From the NCBI GenBank assembly GCA_949710005.1, contig OX453277.1, positions 2,831,001 to 2,895,000 on the forward strand: a stretch of DNA of 64,000 nucleotides. The letters run 5' to 3'. Numbering within the stretch: position 1 is the stretch's first letter; each line of letters opens with the position of its first letter. Shown one piece after another: positions 22,040 to 31,101 of the stretch. The position numbers and the translations under genes are program-made. The notes under the pieces were generated by a model. It worked only from the letters and a program-made list of their open reading frames with translations, did no database searches and was not told where the DNA came from. The stretch is from Ricordea florida. Its lineage: Eukaryota > Cnidaria > Anthozoa > Corallimorpharia > Ricordeidae.

Positions 22040-22432
22040 CTAAAAGAATTTACTAACCATATAACCCAATGCCAACATACCACCACCTACATATGCCATT
22101 TCACCCATCTTTTGATTGTCACTAGGTCTATAATAATCAGAGAATTTTGGTTCATGTGTCTGACTATAAAATTTCAAAGCTTCATCGGTAGTCGAAATAT
22201 TTTTTGAGGCCTGGTATTTAGCATCCTTCTGTTGAGAGTGCCAATCAATTAGATTCTGTCTCTTTTCCTGATATGTAGCATAATCTTTTTGATATTTTTC
22301 TAATGCCTTATCATGTCGTATTCGTTCTGCATCTGTTTTATCGCCTGAGAGATATTTTGCAAGATATGATCCGCCAACGAATGTAGTCGCATTCAAAATA
22401 GCTCCTCCAACCATCATTGCTATTGTTGCCAT
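22040..22432 (-). CDS. Polinton small protein, 130 aa
   Basis: A hydrophobic N-terminal helix (about residues 2-27) is followed by a charged helical region with Tyr/Gln (KYQKDYATYQEKRQN), then the block SDYYRPSDNQKMGEM and a hydrophobic C-terminal helix (about residues 112-130). I recall similar unnamed proteins in cnidarian genomes. It is probably membrane-associated and its function is unknown. A box variant (AATCTTTAAG, 22451-22460) lies 18 nt upstream. Confidence 0.6.
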   Translation of the reverse strand: MATIAMMVGGAILNATTFVGGSYLAKYLSGDKTDAERIRHDKALEKYQKDYATYQEKRQNLIDWHSQQKDAKYQASKNISTTDEALKFYSQTHEPKFSDYYRPSDNQKMGEMAYVGGGMLALGYMVSKFF

Positions 22433-22455
22433 TTGTTAGTCAATATGTAAAATCT

Positions 22456-22674
22456 TTAAGTTGGCAAAATCTTTTGATCCTCTAAATATGTTTTTAGGTA
22501 CATACTACCTGACAATACAGCTACCCATTTAGCATAATTTGTAATACTTGAGGATGGATCGTTCATAAATGATTCTTTCAGAGCTTTTTTAGCTACATAT
22601 CCAACTCCAGCAGCTAATCCGATAATGACGGCTGAATCAGTAACAGTTTTCACAAGTTTGTTTTCAGTTGACAT
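22456..22674 (-). CDS. Polinton small membrane protein, 72 aa
   Basis: A hydrophobic segment at about residues 13-31 (SAVIIGLAAGVGYVAKKAL) is followed by a polar stretch and a weaker hydrophobic segment (about residues 45-62). It belongs to the run of small membrane-type genes between the ATPase and the 322-aa gene. The box ACCTTTAAA (22697-22706) is 22 nt upstream. Function unknown. Confidence 0.5.
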   Translation of the reverse strand: MSTENKLVKTVTDSAVIIGLAAGVGYVAKKALKESFMNDPSSSITNYAKWVAVLSGSMYLKTYLEDQKILPT

Positions 22675-22715
22675 AATTTTTATTGATGATATAGAAAACC
22701 TTTAAACTACTTTCC

Positions 22716-23120
22716 TCATATCATTGCTATTTTCGGGGTTGGTTGAGGTGGTGGTTGGGAGGGTTGTGTGGGAATATTTGAGGGCGGAACTTTAGTCGGT
22801 ATTCTATTTTTGTAATATCTCATAAACATGTCAACTGCAGTAAACCCTATCCCAACGATAGATAACACAGTAGTAAAAGATAACTCTGGAATCCATGCTT
22901 TTGTATTTTCTTCTTCTTCATTTGAATTTTCTTTATTTTTGCTCTACGCTTGTTCCTTTTCACGTTTCATTTCCCTGGCTAACGCTTCTCTAGCTAATCT
23001 GTTTTTTTCTGCCATTGCCTTACCAGCTGCAACCTTTTTAGGATCTTTCTCTTTAACAGCTTTCTTATTTTTAGTAGTAGATGGATCCATTGTAATTTGT
23101 TCAACAACTTCTTCAGACAT
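22716..23120 (-). pseudogene. Polinton coiled-coil/membrane gene with internal stop
   Basis: One reading frame of 135 codons is interrupted only by a TAG at codon 59 (22944-22946). Before the stop it encodes a basic coiled coil (DPKKVAAGKAMAEKNR and on); after it come an acidic linker, a hydrophobic helix (LSFTTVLSIVGIGFTAVDMF) and a proline-rich tail. The box AATCTTTAAA (23145-23154) is 24 nt upstream of the start, as for intact genes. The simplest reading is a point nonsense mutation in a formerly intact gene; readthrough or a sequencing error are alternatives. Confidence 0.65.
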
Positions 23121-23198
23121 TATTATTTATTTCCAAAAGTAAAGAATCTTTAAATCAGTTGTGCTCAGTAGTATGCTCAGTTGTGTTTAGTAGTATGA

Positions 23199-23576
23199 TC
23201 AGTTGTGTTTAGTAGTATGTTCAGTTTTGTTAGAATCATCTGTAATTGTGTTTGAAACTTCTTGTATTTTGTTGATTTTAATGTGTTTAGCAACCTGGAA
23301 TAGTCCGCTGGCAAGTGCTACCAATCTTCCTCCCTTTAATGCTAATAGACCTACAAAGTTTTTTAGTTCACGATTAACCAACTCATCATTCTTCAAATCT
23401 TTACAAAGTGCTTCAATATCATCCACAGGAACCATGTAAGAAATGACTTGAGAAACTAATTGAAGAGATGAATCTACTAATCCACCATTAATTTTCTTAC
23501 CTAATACTGCCTGATATCTATTATAATATTTTTCAACATCTTTTTCTGTTAGTTTCTTTATATCACCGAGACTCAT
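23199..23576 (-). CDS. Polinton protein, 125 aa, unknown
   Basis: A mostly helical, soluble-looking protein starts MSLGDIKKLTEKDVEKYYNR and has an amphipathic second half (VALASGLFQVAKHIKI). No motif was recognised. It follows the 42-aa frame, with no promoter box directly before it, so the two may share a transcript. Confidence 0.5.
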   Translation of the reverse strand: MSLGDIKKLTEKDVEKYYNRYQAVLGKKINGGLVDSSLQLVSQVISYMVPVDDIEALCKDLKNDELVNRELKNFVGLLALKGGRLVALASGLFQVAKHIKINKIQEVSNTITDDSNKTEHTTKHN

Positions 23577-23588
23577 CTCAACACCTAA

Positions 23589-23717
23589 TTATTCCTTTGT
23601 AGTCCCAAGAACTGCGATAATAGCTAGTGATTCTTGTTTTATTTCAATATCATCATTATATTTTACCACATTTTTTACCTCTGGCTGTTCTTCTATATAA
23701 TCTTCAACTTCTGTCAT
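23589..23717 (-). CDS. Polinton small acidic protein, 42 aa
   Basis: A short frame starts MTEVEDYIEEQPEVKNVV. It has a box variant (ATTCTTTTAAA, 23743-23753) 25 nt upstream, the same spacing as the larger genes, which is the main support that it is real. It ends 12 nt before the 125-aa gene starts. No function can be given. Confidence 0.4.
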   Translation of the reverse strand: MTEVEDYIEEQPEVKNVVKYNDDIEIKQESLAIIAVLGTTKE

Positions 23718-23748
23718 CTTTTAATTTTGTAATAAAACATAGATTCTT

Positions 23749-24375
23749 TTAAATCACCGCAGGAATCTCCAAATAACATTGGAATGGATAACGTAAACAC
23801 AAACAGAGTCTAGAATATTTTTCAGTTTTCAGTAGTTCTACAAACTTTTTACATGTTTCAGAGTCTAAATCACCTCCATAATCTTCGAAAAGCATCTTCA
23901 TACCTTTCTGTGATGGATTATGAAATGAAACAACACAAGCTACATTTTCACGGAATGGTTTTGCAATGGATGTTAATTGTTGTGTTAATACCCATACTGA
24001 TAATCCATGATGTCTTCCAGAGAATGCTAAATCTATAAACTTATTCGATCGTTTCTTTAGATCATTCGAAACAGCACAATCGTCTAAAATTATTAGTGTA
24101 TTTGTACCAGAGAATAAAGTTTGACAATCAGTTAACATTTCATTAATCTCATCAATGTTACTAGCATCTGGTGAAAATACATAGAAATGTTTATCTCCAC
24201 GAGCAAAATTATGATAGGTTTTATTTTTAGAAAAAGTCGGACATATTAGAACAATGTATTGAAAAACTTTTCGGAATGGCCCTCTTAGCTGATCTATGAT
24301 GTACTTTGTCTTTCCACAATTTGTTGGACCTGTTATAATGCAATGAAAAGGAACTTTATCTCGTAATTCTTCCAT
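23749..24375 (-). CDS. Polinton A32-like genome-packaging ATPase
   Basis: The 208-residue product has a Walker A motif GPTNCGKT (residues 16-23), a hydrophobic Walker B strand ending in DD (LIILDD, 94-99) and a downstream VWVLTQQ strand (about 131-137), the pattern of the FtsK/HerA-type A32 ATPases that pump DNA into capsids in Polintons, virophages and large DNA viruses. The length is normal for the family and no key residue is missing. It starts 8 nt after the stop of the candidate capsid gene upstream, so the two may be cotranscribed. Confidence 0.88.
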   Translation of the reverse strand: MEELRDKVPFHCIITGPTNCGKTKYIIDQLRGPFRKVFQYIVLICPTFSKNKTYHNFARGDKHFYVFSPDASNIDEINEMLTDCQTLFSGTNTLIILDDCAVSNDLKKRSNKFIDLAFSGRHHGLSVWVLTQQLTSIAKPFRENVACVVSFHNPSQKGMKMLFEDYGGDLDSETCKKFVELLKTEKYSRLCLCLRYPFQCYLEIPAVI

Positions 24376-24383
24376 CTTTTTAA

Positions 24384-25619
24384 CTAATACATGATTGATC
24401 TTAAGTTTGAATTCATGATCTCCATTAACGCATCGGCTACCACAAACATGTAACAGGTCATAATACCAGATCCTCCAACTTTTCTTTTCATTTCTATTTT
24501 TACACCATCTTGTGCATTGTTTAAGGCCAGACCCCCTCCATGAATACCATTATCAGGGTGAGTTCTCAAATCGATCCACAGAGCAAACTTATTACCATAA
24601 AAATCCTTTTCCTTTACACCATCTCTTCCGAAACGTTTCTTTACCGACTCCCAAAGATCTGACGGCACCATTCCCTTAGAATATAAACGATTTGGTACAC
24701 CATTAACATCGATATTTATTGAGGTGATACCTGGATTGAAAAAATTCTCAGAGTCTCGTGCTCCTCCACCGTATGGTAATGTAAACAAACATAATATCCC
24801 TGTAATTGACCTTCTAGGTAGATTAATATGCTGGTTTATAACACTGTCAGAAGGTCTGGATATGGTGAAAGTTTTGTGTAGAGTGACATTCTCGTAAAAG
24901 AATCCTTTACCAACCTGATAAGCTGCCTGTGCCTCACGAGCTAAGTATTCGCTTGATATGCAAGAATATTCCAACTCAAGGTTTGTGATTTTATAAGTTG
25001 GTAGCTTGGTCGTATCAGAATAAACAACAATATCGTGAACTGGAGCTAGTGTAATCTCAAAGATTAGTTGATGATCTAATGCCTTTGGATAGAAAACCCC
25101 GTGATCGTTGAGAATAGGATGATTTAGTGGGATATGATACTTTGTGTTGTGTACTACTGCAAGAGCTACTTCCTTAGCATCTGTGTCTACCTTATCACCC
25201 GCATTTGTCCTAAGCTTTCTCATGTTTTCAGAAGAAATACCTTGTTTTAATCTATCCTCTCGTTCTTCATCCGTTAAGAATAAGTCATGGTAGGTTTGAA
25301 ATAGATCGTATCTTTGAGTATCCTGTAGTGTTTCACCTCCAAAAAGAACCCTGAGTCTGGATACAAGGTTACTACCTACGTTATTCACGAGGGTGTTATC
25401 AGCATGATCATCAACAGTCAAGTTAAATAGTAGAGATAAACTTCCAGGTACAAGAACTAAATTCTCGGTAAGTTTTGGAATATTTATATATAGTGTTTCT
25501 CCAGGATTAGCGGATGATGGATTTAGTGTAATTCTATTCAATGTTGATTCCGCTTTCAAACCGAGTGGCTCTCTTGGAATCCTGTTTGGGTTAATTTTTT
25601 CAGATATAGTTTGCGACAT
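24384..25619 (-). CDS. Polinton candidate major capsid protein
   Basis: The 411-residue beta-rich product has no membrane segment or coiled coil. Notable blocks are NPGETLYINIPKL (about residues 37-49), GSNLVSRLRVLFGG (about 82-95) and GDKVDTDAKE; the C-terminal half has a second strand-rich region from about 230. Two consecutive strand-rich halves would suit the double jelly-roll capsid fold that Polintons encode, but the protein is shorter than many family members. It is next to the packaging ATPase, as is usual. The box AATCTTTAAA (25645-25654) is 25 nt upstream, in the 34-nt gap before the divergent integrase. Confidence 0.65.
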   Translation of the reverse strand: MSQTISEKINPNRIPREPLGLKAESTLNRITLNPSSANPGETLYINIPKLTENLVLVPGSLSLLFNLTVDDHADNTLVNNVGSNLVSRLRVLFGGETLQDTQRYDLFQTYHDLFLTDEEREDRLKQGISSENMRKLRTNAGDKVDTDAKEVALAVVHNTKYHIPLNHPILNDHGVFYPKALDHQLIFEITLAPVHDIVVYSDTTKLPTYKITNLELEYSCISSEYLAREAQAAYQVGKGFFYENVTLHKTFTISRPSDSVINQHINLPRRSITGILCLFTLPYGGGARDSENFFNPGITSINIDVNGVPNRLYSKGMVPSDLWESVKKRFGRDGVKEKDFYGNKFALWIDLRTHPDNGIHGGGLALNNAQDGVKIEMKRKVGGSGIMTCYMFVVADALMEIMNSNLRSIMY

Positions 25620-25644
25620 ATTTTATTTTAAGGAGGGGTGGAGT

Positions 25645-25654
25645 AATCTTTAAA
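25645..25654 (-). promoter_or_regulatory. TTTAAAGAT box in capsid/integrase divergent gap
   Basis: On the plus strand AATCTTTAAA; its last A is the A of the integrase ATG, and it lies 25 nt before the capsid start on the other strand. TTTAAA is self-complementary, so the site could serve both directions. Comparable boxes are at 17200, 18447, 20252, 20953, 22012, 22451, 22697, 23145, 23743 and 30925. Confidence 0.6.
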
Positions 25655-26646
25655 TGAGTAACGAAAGCATGTTATCAAAAATATATTATTCAACTTATGG
25701 ATATTGGAAAGGATATTCTGCAATTCCTAAATTAGCTGAAAAAGCAAAAGTTAGTGAAGATGAGGCTAAAAGATGGCTTGAAAAACAGGCTCTATGGCAA
25801 ATATATCTACCAGCTCCAAAATATATCCCTAGACCTAACTGGACTGTAGATAAACCGAATCAGATTCACCAAGCGGATTTATTATTTTTACCACATGATA
25901 GAGTTGGAAGAAAGACATATCGATATGCATTGGTTGTGATTGATATAGCTAGTCGATACAAAGATGCTGAACCATTAACCTCAAAAGAAAGTCATGAGAT
26001 TTCAAAAGCCTTTACTAATATTTACTCCAGAAAGTTAAAATATCCCAAAACACTAATGGTTGATCCTGGCAAAGAATTTATGGGTGATGTGACAAAACTT
26101 ATGGATAGACATAATGTAAACATCCAGAGAAGCGAAGCTGGAAACCATAGAGCTCAAGCATTTGTTGAAAGAGCAAATAGAACATTAAGTGAAAGATTAT
26201 TTAGTCATCAATATGCTCAAGAAATGATTAGTAATGATAGGTCTAGAGTATGGGTGAAACGATTATCAGATATTTTGAAAACTTTGAATAGTGAACCAAC
26301 GAGAATAACTGGTAAAGAACCTGATAAAGCTATAAAAATGAAAGAGGTTGATATTAATCCTTCAAAGTATGGGCGAGTTGTTGGACATGATGAGGTTAGG
26401 CTACCACCTGGTGTTAAAGTTAGATATTTACTTGCTCCGGGTGAACTTGAGGGTGGTGAACGAAGACGAGCTACAGATCCCATTTGGAGTATTCAGGTTT
26501 ATGATATTTCTAGAAGTGTTGTTTCATTTAATCAACCAGTTTTGTATTATTTACTAGATGGTCTGAGACGTGGTTTTGTAAGAGAAGAACTTCAGGTTGT
26601 ACCTTATGATACTGAACTCCCACCTAATTCTGTTTTGAAACGATAA
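25654..26646 (+). CDS. Polinton retroviral-type integrase
   Basis: The 330-residue product has an rve integrase core with the catalytic triad D75 (HQADLLF), D137 (MVDPGKEF) and E172 (FVERANRT), spacing 61 and 34 residues (DD-34-E). A short helical N-terminal region (1-50) precedes it, and a C-terminal beta-barrel-like region (about 245-325, with ERRRATDPIWS) follows. It catalyses insertion of the element and makes the 6-bp target duplication. All catalytic residues are present and the frame is intact. Its last 43 nt overlap the 3' end of the convergent polymerase frame. Confidence 0.93.
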   Translation: MSNESMLSKIYYSTYGYWKGYSAIPKLAEKAKVSEDEAKRWLEKQALWQIYLPAPKYIPRPNWTVDKPNQIHQADLLFLPHDRVGRKTYRYALVVIDIASRYKDAEPLTSKESHEISKAFTNIYSRKLKYPKTLMVDPGKEFMGDVTKLMDRHNVNIQRSEAGNHRAQAFVERANRTLSERLFSHQYAQEMISNDRSRVWVKRLSDILKTLNSEPTRITGKEPDKAIKMKEVDINPSKYGRVVGHDEVRLPPGVKVRYLLAPGELEGGERRRATDPIWSIQVYDISRSVVSFNQPVLYYLLDGLRRGFVREELQVVPYDTELPPNSVLKR

Positions 26647-27788
26647 TGCCCGTATGCGAAAGTATGTATTTTATCTTCACAAATTATTCTCTTATCATCA
26701 GCAGCAGATAGTGCAACTTTATTTACAGTTTCAGTATAAACATCATGTAAGTGGCTTCTTATTACATTCATCCGTCTGTATTGTTCTTCACCACTGAATA
26801 GACATCTCTTATAATCTTCATGCTCTATTTTATTTTTTACAACTGATGACTTTACTCCTTTATTCTTTTTTATCTCTTCACCATCATCCTTCAATATAGA
26901 GTATAGCTTGGGACGGAGACCAACAAATTCAATTATCTGCCCACCACCAGCTTCATCTTTGAACATATTTATAACTTTCTTATTCACGCCAGTCTCAATA
27001 CCTGATGGATGGTTTTTAGGAAAATTACTGGTATCAAACATTTCTCTAACATCTGGACTAATATCTTTATAGAAATCTTCTGTTTGTATTGAATATACAA
27101 GACTATCCGTATCTGTAAACAACAATTTTGCTTTTTCACCATATTTGGGTTTTATATAATTATAGTGAAAGTTATACATTATTGTTTTACTTAGATCCAG
27201 AATGCACATACCCAAGTAAACAGGTTTATTGAATACTATCTCTTTTTTCTTCATGTGAACAGCAACCAGATTTTCACAAAAGATAGTACGATGTTGAAAG
27301 TTTGGATTTGATGTTAATTTTTTCGCATCTTTTTCATTTGTAACCAATCGTACATCAACCCTTTTTCTAATGTTTTCCATGGTTTTACCAAATACAGAGT
27401 TATTCATAAGTTTGAAGAAATCTTTCTCAAAGTCGTTTTTTGCAGCAGCTCTGAGTTTGGTATTCAAGTCAATGTAAGGTTTTAACCAAGCTGACTCTTC
27501 AAATTTAATACCACTATGAATTTTTGTTACTTTTAATCCAAGACTTTCATAAAGTTTTAGTGTTTCATGATGAACAACATACTTTACCTTATTGTATAGG
27601 TTTGGTATCAATTTCTCAACCTTGTTAACCACAATTCTCTCTGGTGCTAGCGGGTAATCATTGTGCAAATCGTGAAGGTGATGAGGATATTCTAAATCAA
27701 CCTCGAGTATGCAAGGAATATTCTTCCAGTTTTTAATCTCTTTATTACTCATCCATTTGAAACCGTGAGTGGGTAGTGGTTTACTCAT
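26604..27788 (-). pseudogene. Polinton DNA polymerase B, C-terminal half
   Basis: This 394-codon frame continues the polymerase from just after motif A: motif B around residues 126-135 (KLMNNSVFGK) and motif C with DTDSL at 226-230. It begins in the -1/+2 frame relative to 27785-30919, and the two overlap by 4 nt at a short G run, where one base appears to be missing. Everything on both sides is otherwise well preserved, so the break is either recent or a sequencing/assembly error. The ATG at the start of this frame is an internal methionine of the family, not a natural start. Confidence 0.85.
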
Positions 27789-30700
27789 TGCCCGCCATAT
27801 AGATTATTTGCATCTAGATATATAATATAATTTATGATTTCTATAGGATCAAAGTTTATCATGTATGGATTATTAGCTTTTGCATATCTATTAGAGATCT
27901 GAGCCACACCACCTCGCACTCCACTCTCGAACATATGTAGCATGTTTATATCAGTTAGTAACTCTAAATTCACTTTTGTCAACTTTAATGCTGCATCCCA
28001 AGCTAGACCAGGTGCTGTGAAATACCAAGCAGGGTCAAGTTTATAATTATTTAGACAAACATCTCTAAAGTTCTCAAATACATCCGCTAACAGGAGTACA
28101 TCTGTCTCAAGATATAGGTTGTGATAATCCCTCATTGTTTTCATATTAAAGATTTCCCATACCTTTTTAGCGTGTTTGTTATCATCTTCTGTTATATCTT
28201 CATCGTTTAGTAATGAATAGAATGCATCCTTTGGTGGAATTTTGGTTTCGTTTAGTTTATCAATTCCATCAAACCAATCATATGGAAATACACCCTTTCT
28301 CAACAATAACTTTAATTTCTCACCTTCATAATATCTTTTCATTAAACTTAAGTTCTTATCTGATGGTGAAATACACTTACTTCCAGATAACACACCTCTA
28401 CATGCATCACACTTTCCACATTTTGTAAGATTATCAACTAAACTGCTAAGGCTGGTTGACATAAATTTAAATGAATCCAAGAATTTGATTTTTCTCTTTA
28501 CACGTCTCAGCTTTTTTGTTTTTTCTTCTATAAATTCATCAAATACAATCTCCTTTGTAAAAGAAATATATTTTTCCTCATTATTAGGTATACAGTCTAT
28601 TTTACCCTCTGATACTCCAAGATTCTTGATAAAAAGATGAGAGTCATATCCAGCTAGATTGTGAAAGAAGACGGGGAAGAACTTAGGAATTCTATAATCT
28701 GAGTTACATTTTTTATGTGCTGCTCCTCTATACTTTCCCGTAAGATGACAGTGATCTAATACCTTTTCTTCTCCTAATTCTCCCTCGCATATATGACAGT
28801 GAGTAGCATTTTCATAGTCTTTTTTATCCATTTCTGGCATATTCTTCTTATCATAATAATAGAAATCATGATTTTTAGGTTTGATATACTTATTGTAAAC
28901 TTCTTTAATTTTTTCCTCCAATTTATCTACAAACATTTTTCCTATATCTTCGTCTGGAGATTTAGCAGTGTATTTCTCAATAATGGGGTTAAATAAGATA
29001 TCATCAACACACTTTATTAGAAAGCAATATCCGGATGGTGTATGTTTCTGATATTTTTTAGTAAAGCTTTTACTTTCATCTGGTGAGCAGGTGTGTATTT
29101 TCTCTGTAGTACATTCAAAGTCGCCATATACAACAATTGGCACTCGCATTTTTTTGAAGAAGTGTTTAAATTTAATATACATTGGATTACCATCTTCATC
29201 TTTTGGCATAACAGTCTTAACTGCATCATATTTTTTACAACGTTCCATATGTTCTTTCAATGATATTTCTGTGGGAAAATGGTTGTAACATCTATGACAA
29301 AATTTGCGATTGTGATGATTTTTATCGACTTGAGATGAAGCAAGTTTATCAAAATTCTTTATCCAACAGTAGTGATTATTTCCCTCATCATTCGATATTA
29401 AAAGTAATTCAATCAAATAACCACTTTCTTTATCACTCATTTTTAGATTGTATATTTCACCTTTATCTTTATCAAATCCGTGGACATTAATCGTATAATA
29501 GGGATTTTTCTTTTCAAACTTATTAATATCATTTAGTGAAACGGGGAACTCAATTCCTGTCCAGTCGAATTTTTTAGAATTTTCCCTCATTTCTTTATTT
29601 ACCCTCTCCGGATGAACATCTTTAGGAAATGCGCCTGCGGTTACTGCCCACTTAAAACACTCATGATCATTTTCATTCTTAACGTTAATAATTGCCTTTT
29701 TGTTTGCTAATATTTTTGGTAATGGGATATAGGAACTTCCAGAAAGAAGTTTAAATGGATCAATGTGTATATCAAAATGTTCTACATGATCGAATGCCCA
29801 ACCTGATTTGTTCTTTTTAAATTTCTCAAATTTCTCAAGTAAACAATGTATCATTATATTGAATAATTCTGATAAATCGGTTGATTCAGTAATAATTTCT
29901 TCTTCTGATTGAAAAAAGCCAGGTGTTTCATCAATTCGTTCTGATAATAGTGACTTTTTTATAAACTTACATGTTAAGATAAATTTTACCTTGAACGGTT
30001 TCTTTTGTTGATTAATAAGATCAATAACATTTTGTTTAATATTAGTGATAAACACCCTTTCATCATCACCTCTATATCCATCAATCCTGTAGGTTTTCAT
30101 AAATCCTCTCATCGCTGTTTCTCTTTCCACAGGTGTATAATCATAATTAGACGTACCAGGAGTAGGTGGGGGAGGAGGAGTAGTAGTAGTAGGTGTGCCA
30201 GGAGTGGGAGAAGGTGGAGGGGTAGTAGTAGGTGTGCCAGTAGTAGGTGAGGTGGGAGGGGTAGCAGGTGGGGGAGGAGGAGGAGGAGGGGTAGCAGGTG
30301 GAGGAGGAGGGGTAGGATTATTGAATATTCTTTTATAACTTTCCTTAACACTTTTGGCTAGTTTATCCGCTTTATTTTTTACTTTTTTAGGAATAAAGGG
30401 TTTTACAAAATTCACAAACTTTTTAAAATTTTCATTTATAGGTTTGATAACTTTTGTTGTAAAATTTTTCCTTTTCGTTTTGATTTCGCTGCTTACAAAA
30501 TTTGATATAGGTTTTTGTGATTTGCTTAGGATATTTTTTCTAGGAGTTGGTATAGGAGTAGTTTTTGATTTATTTGGAATATTTTTTCTAGGAGCTGGAA
30601 TTGGTGCAGTTTGTGGTTTATTTGGAATATTTTTTCTAGGGGTGGGAATTGGTGGAGTTTGTGGTTTATTTGGAATATTTTTTCTAGGAGTTGGGATGGG

Positions 30701-30919
30701 TCTTTGTAGTTCTTCAGTAAATATTAGTCTTGGTCTTTGACGATAATTTTCCAAATCTTCAAGGGTATAGATACCTATTTCATGTAGCGCTTCGATTTTT
30801 TGTGCTTTTCTCATTCCAGATCGTCTCTCAATACGAAGCTCTTTTACAATTTGTTTCAATTCAACATCTTTTAATTCATTCATATTTTTTAATCTACTCA
30901 TATTTTTTTTTAATTTCAT
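27785..30919 (-). pseudogene. Polinton protein-primed DNA polymerase B, N-terminal part
   Basis: The frame has 1044 codons. In order: SAP-like helices (about residues 13-45); four repeats of a P-I-P-T/A-P-R-K-N-I unit (73-130); a long Pro/Thr tract (201-256); a Cys/His finger (C541, C544, H557, C561); exonuclease motif I (D600, E602); an endonuclease VII/HNH-like Cys-His block (C708, C711, DHCH at 722-725, C738); Exo II (FHNLAGYDSH, 752-761); Exo III (YLETD, 936-940); and motif A (LDANNLYG, 1035-1042), directly before the frameshift. Such polymerases copy the element using a protein primer. The likely start is the second ATG at 30900, which is 24 nt after the TTTAAAGAT box, as in other genes here; the ATG at 30919 is only 5 nt away. 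Confidence 0.9.
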
Positions 30920-31095
30920 TTCTTATCTTTAAACCATAATTTAATTTTATTTTTCTTAAATCTCTGATAAATCCTTGATAAAATCCTTGGTAAAATCTCT
31001 GTTAATTTCATGACAAATTCCTAGGACAAAAAAAACTTGATAAAAAAAAAACCGATTTTTGAGCAATTTGTCCCAGGTGAGCAGATTATTACTTC
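30903..31095 (-). repeat. Polinton terminal inverted repeat, right
   Basis: Reverse complement of 17038-17230 over its full length, including both long T/A runs (10 and 8 bases). It contains the box at 30925-30933 and ends ...GATTATTACTTC. Confidence 0.95.
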
Positions 31096-31101
31096 TACCA
31101 C
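31096..31101. repeat. Polinton target site duplication, right (TACCAC)
   Basis: Exact copy of 17031-17036, directly after the element's terminal TTC. Confidence 0.9.

Larger units (their letters stand above)
17037..31095. mobile_element. Maverick/Polinton, complete with both ends
   Basis: This 14,059-bp element has terminal inverted repeats, a 6-bp target duplication (TACCAC at 17031-17036 and 31096-31101), and begins with AG and ends with TC, as described for Polintons. It carries the hallmark genes for integrase (25654-26646), A32-like ATPase (23749-24375) and protein-primed DNA polymerase B (26604-30919), plus a candidate capsid protein (24384-25619). Only the first gene and the integrase are on the plus strand. 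The inverted repeats look identical over about 193 bp, which suggests recent insertion. The polymerase has a frameshift and one small gene has an internal stop, so this copy is probably not autonomous. No adenovirus-type cysteine protease was recognised. Confidence 0.95.

Noticed and set aside
22828-23142. A 104-codon plus-strand frame in the Polinton
   Set aside because: It is the shadow of the minus-strand gene 22716-23120, which has a promoter box and protein-like composition.
30109-30740. Leucine-rich and phenylalanine-rich frames opposite the polymerase gene
   Set aside because: They are antisense shadows of the Pro/Thr-rich and P-x-P-x-P-R repeats of the polymerase leader.
17037-31095. 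A free-living virus genome or bacterial contamination
   Set aside because: Precise target duplication and flanking animal repeats on both sides show an integrated transposon.
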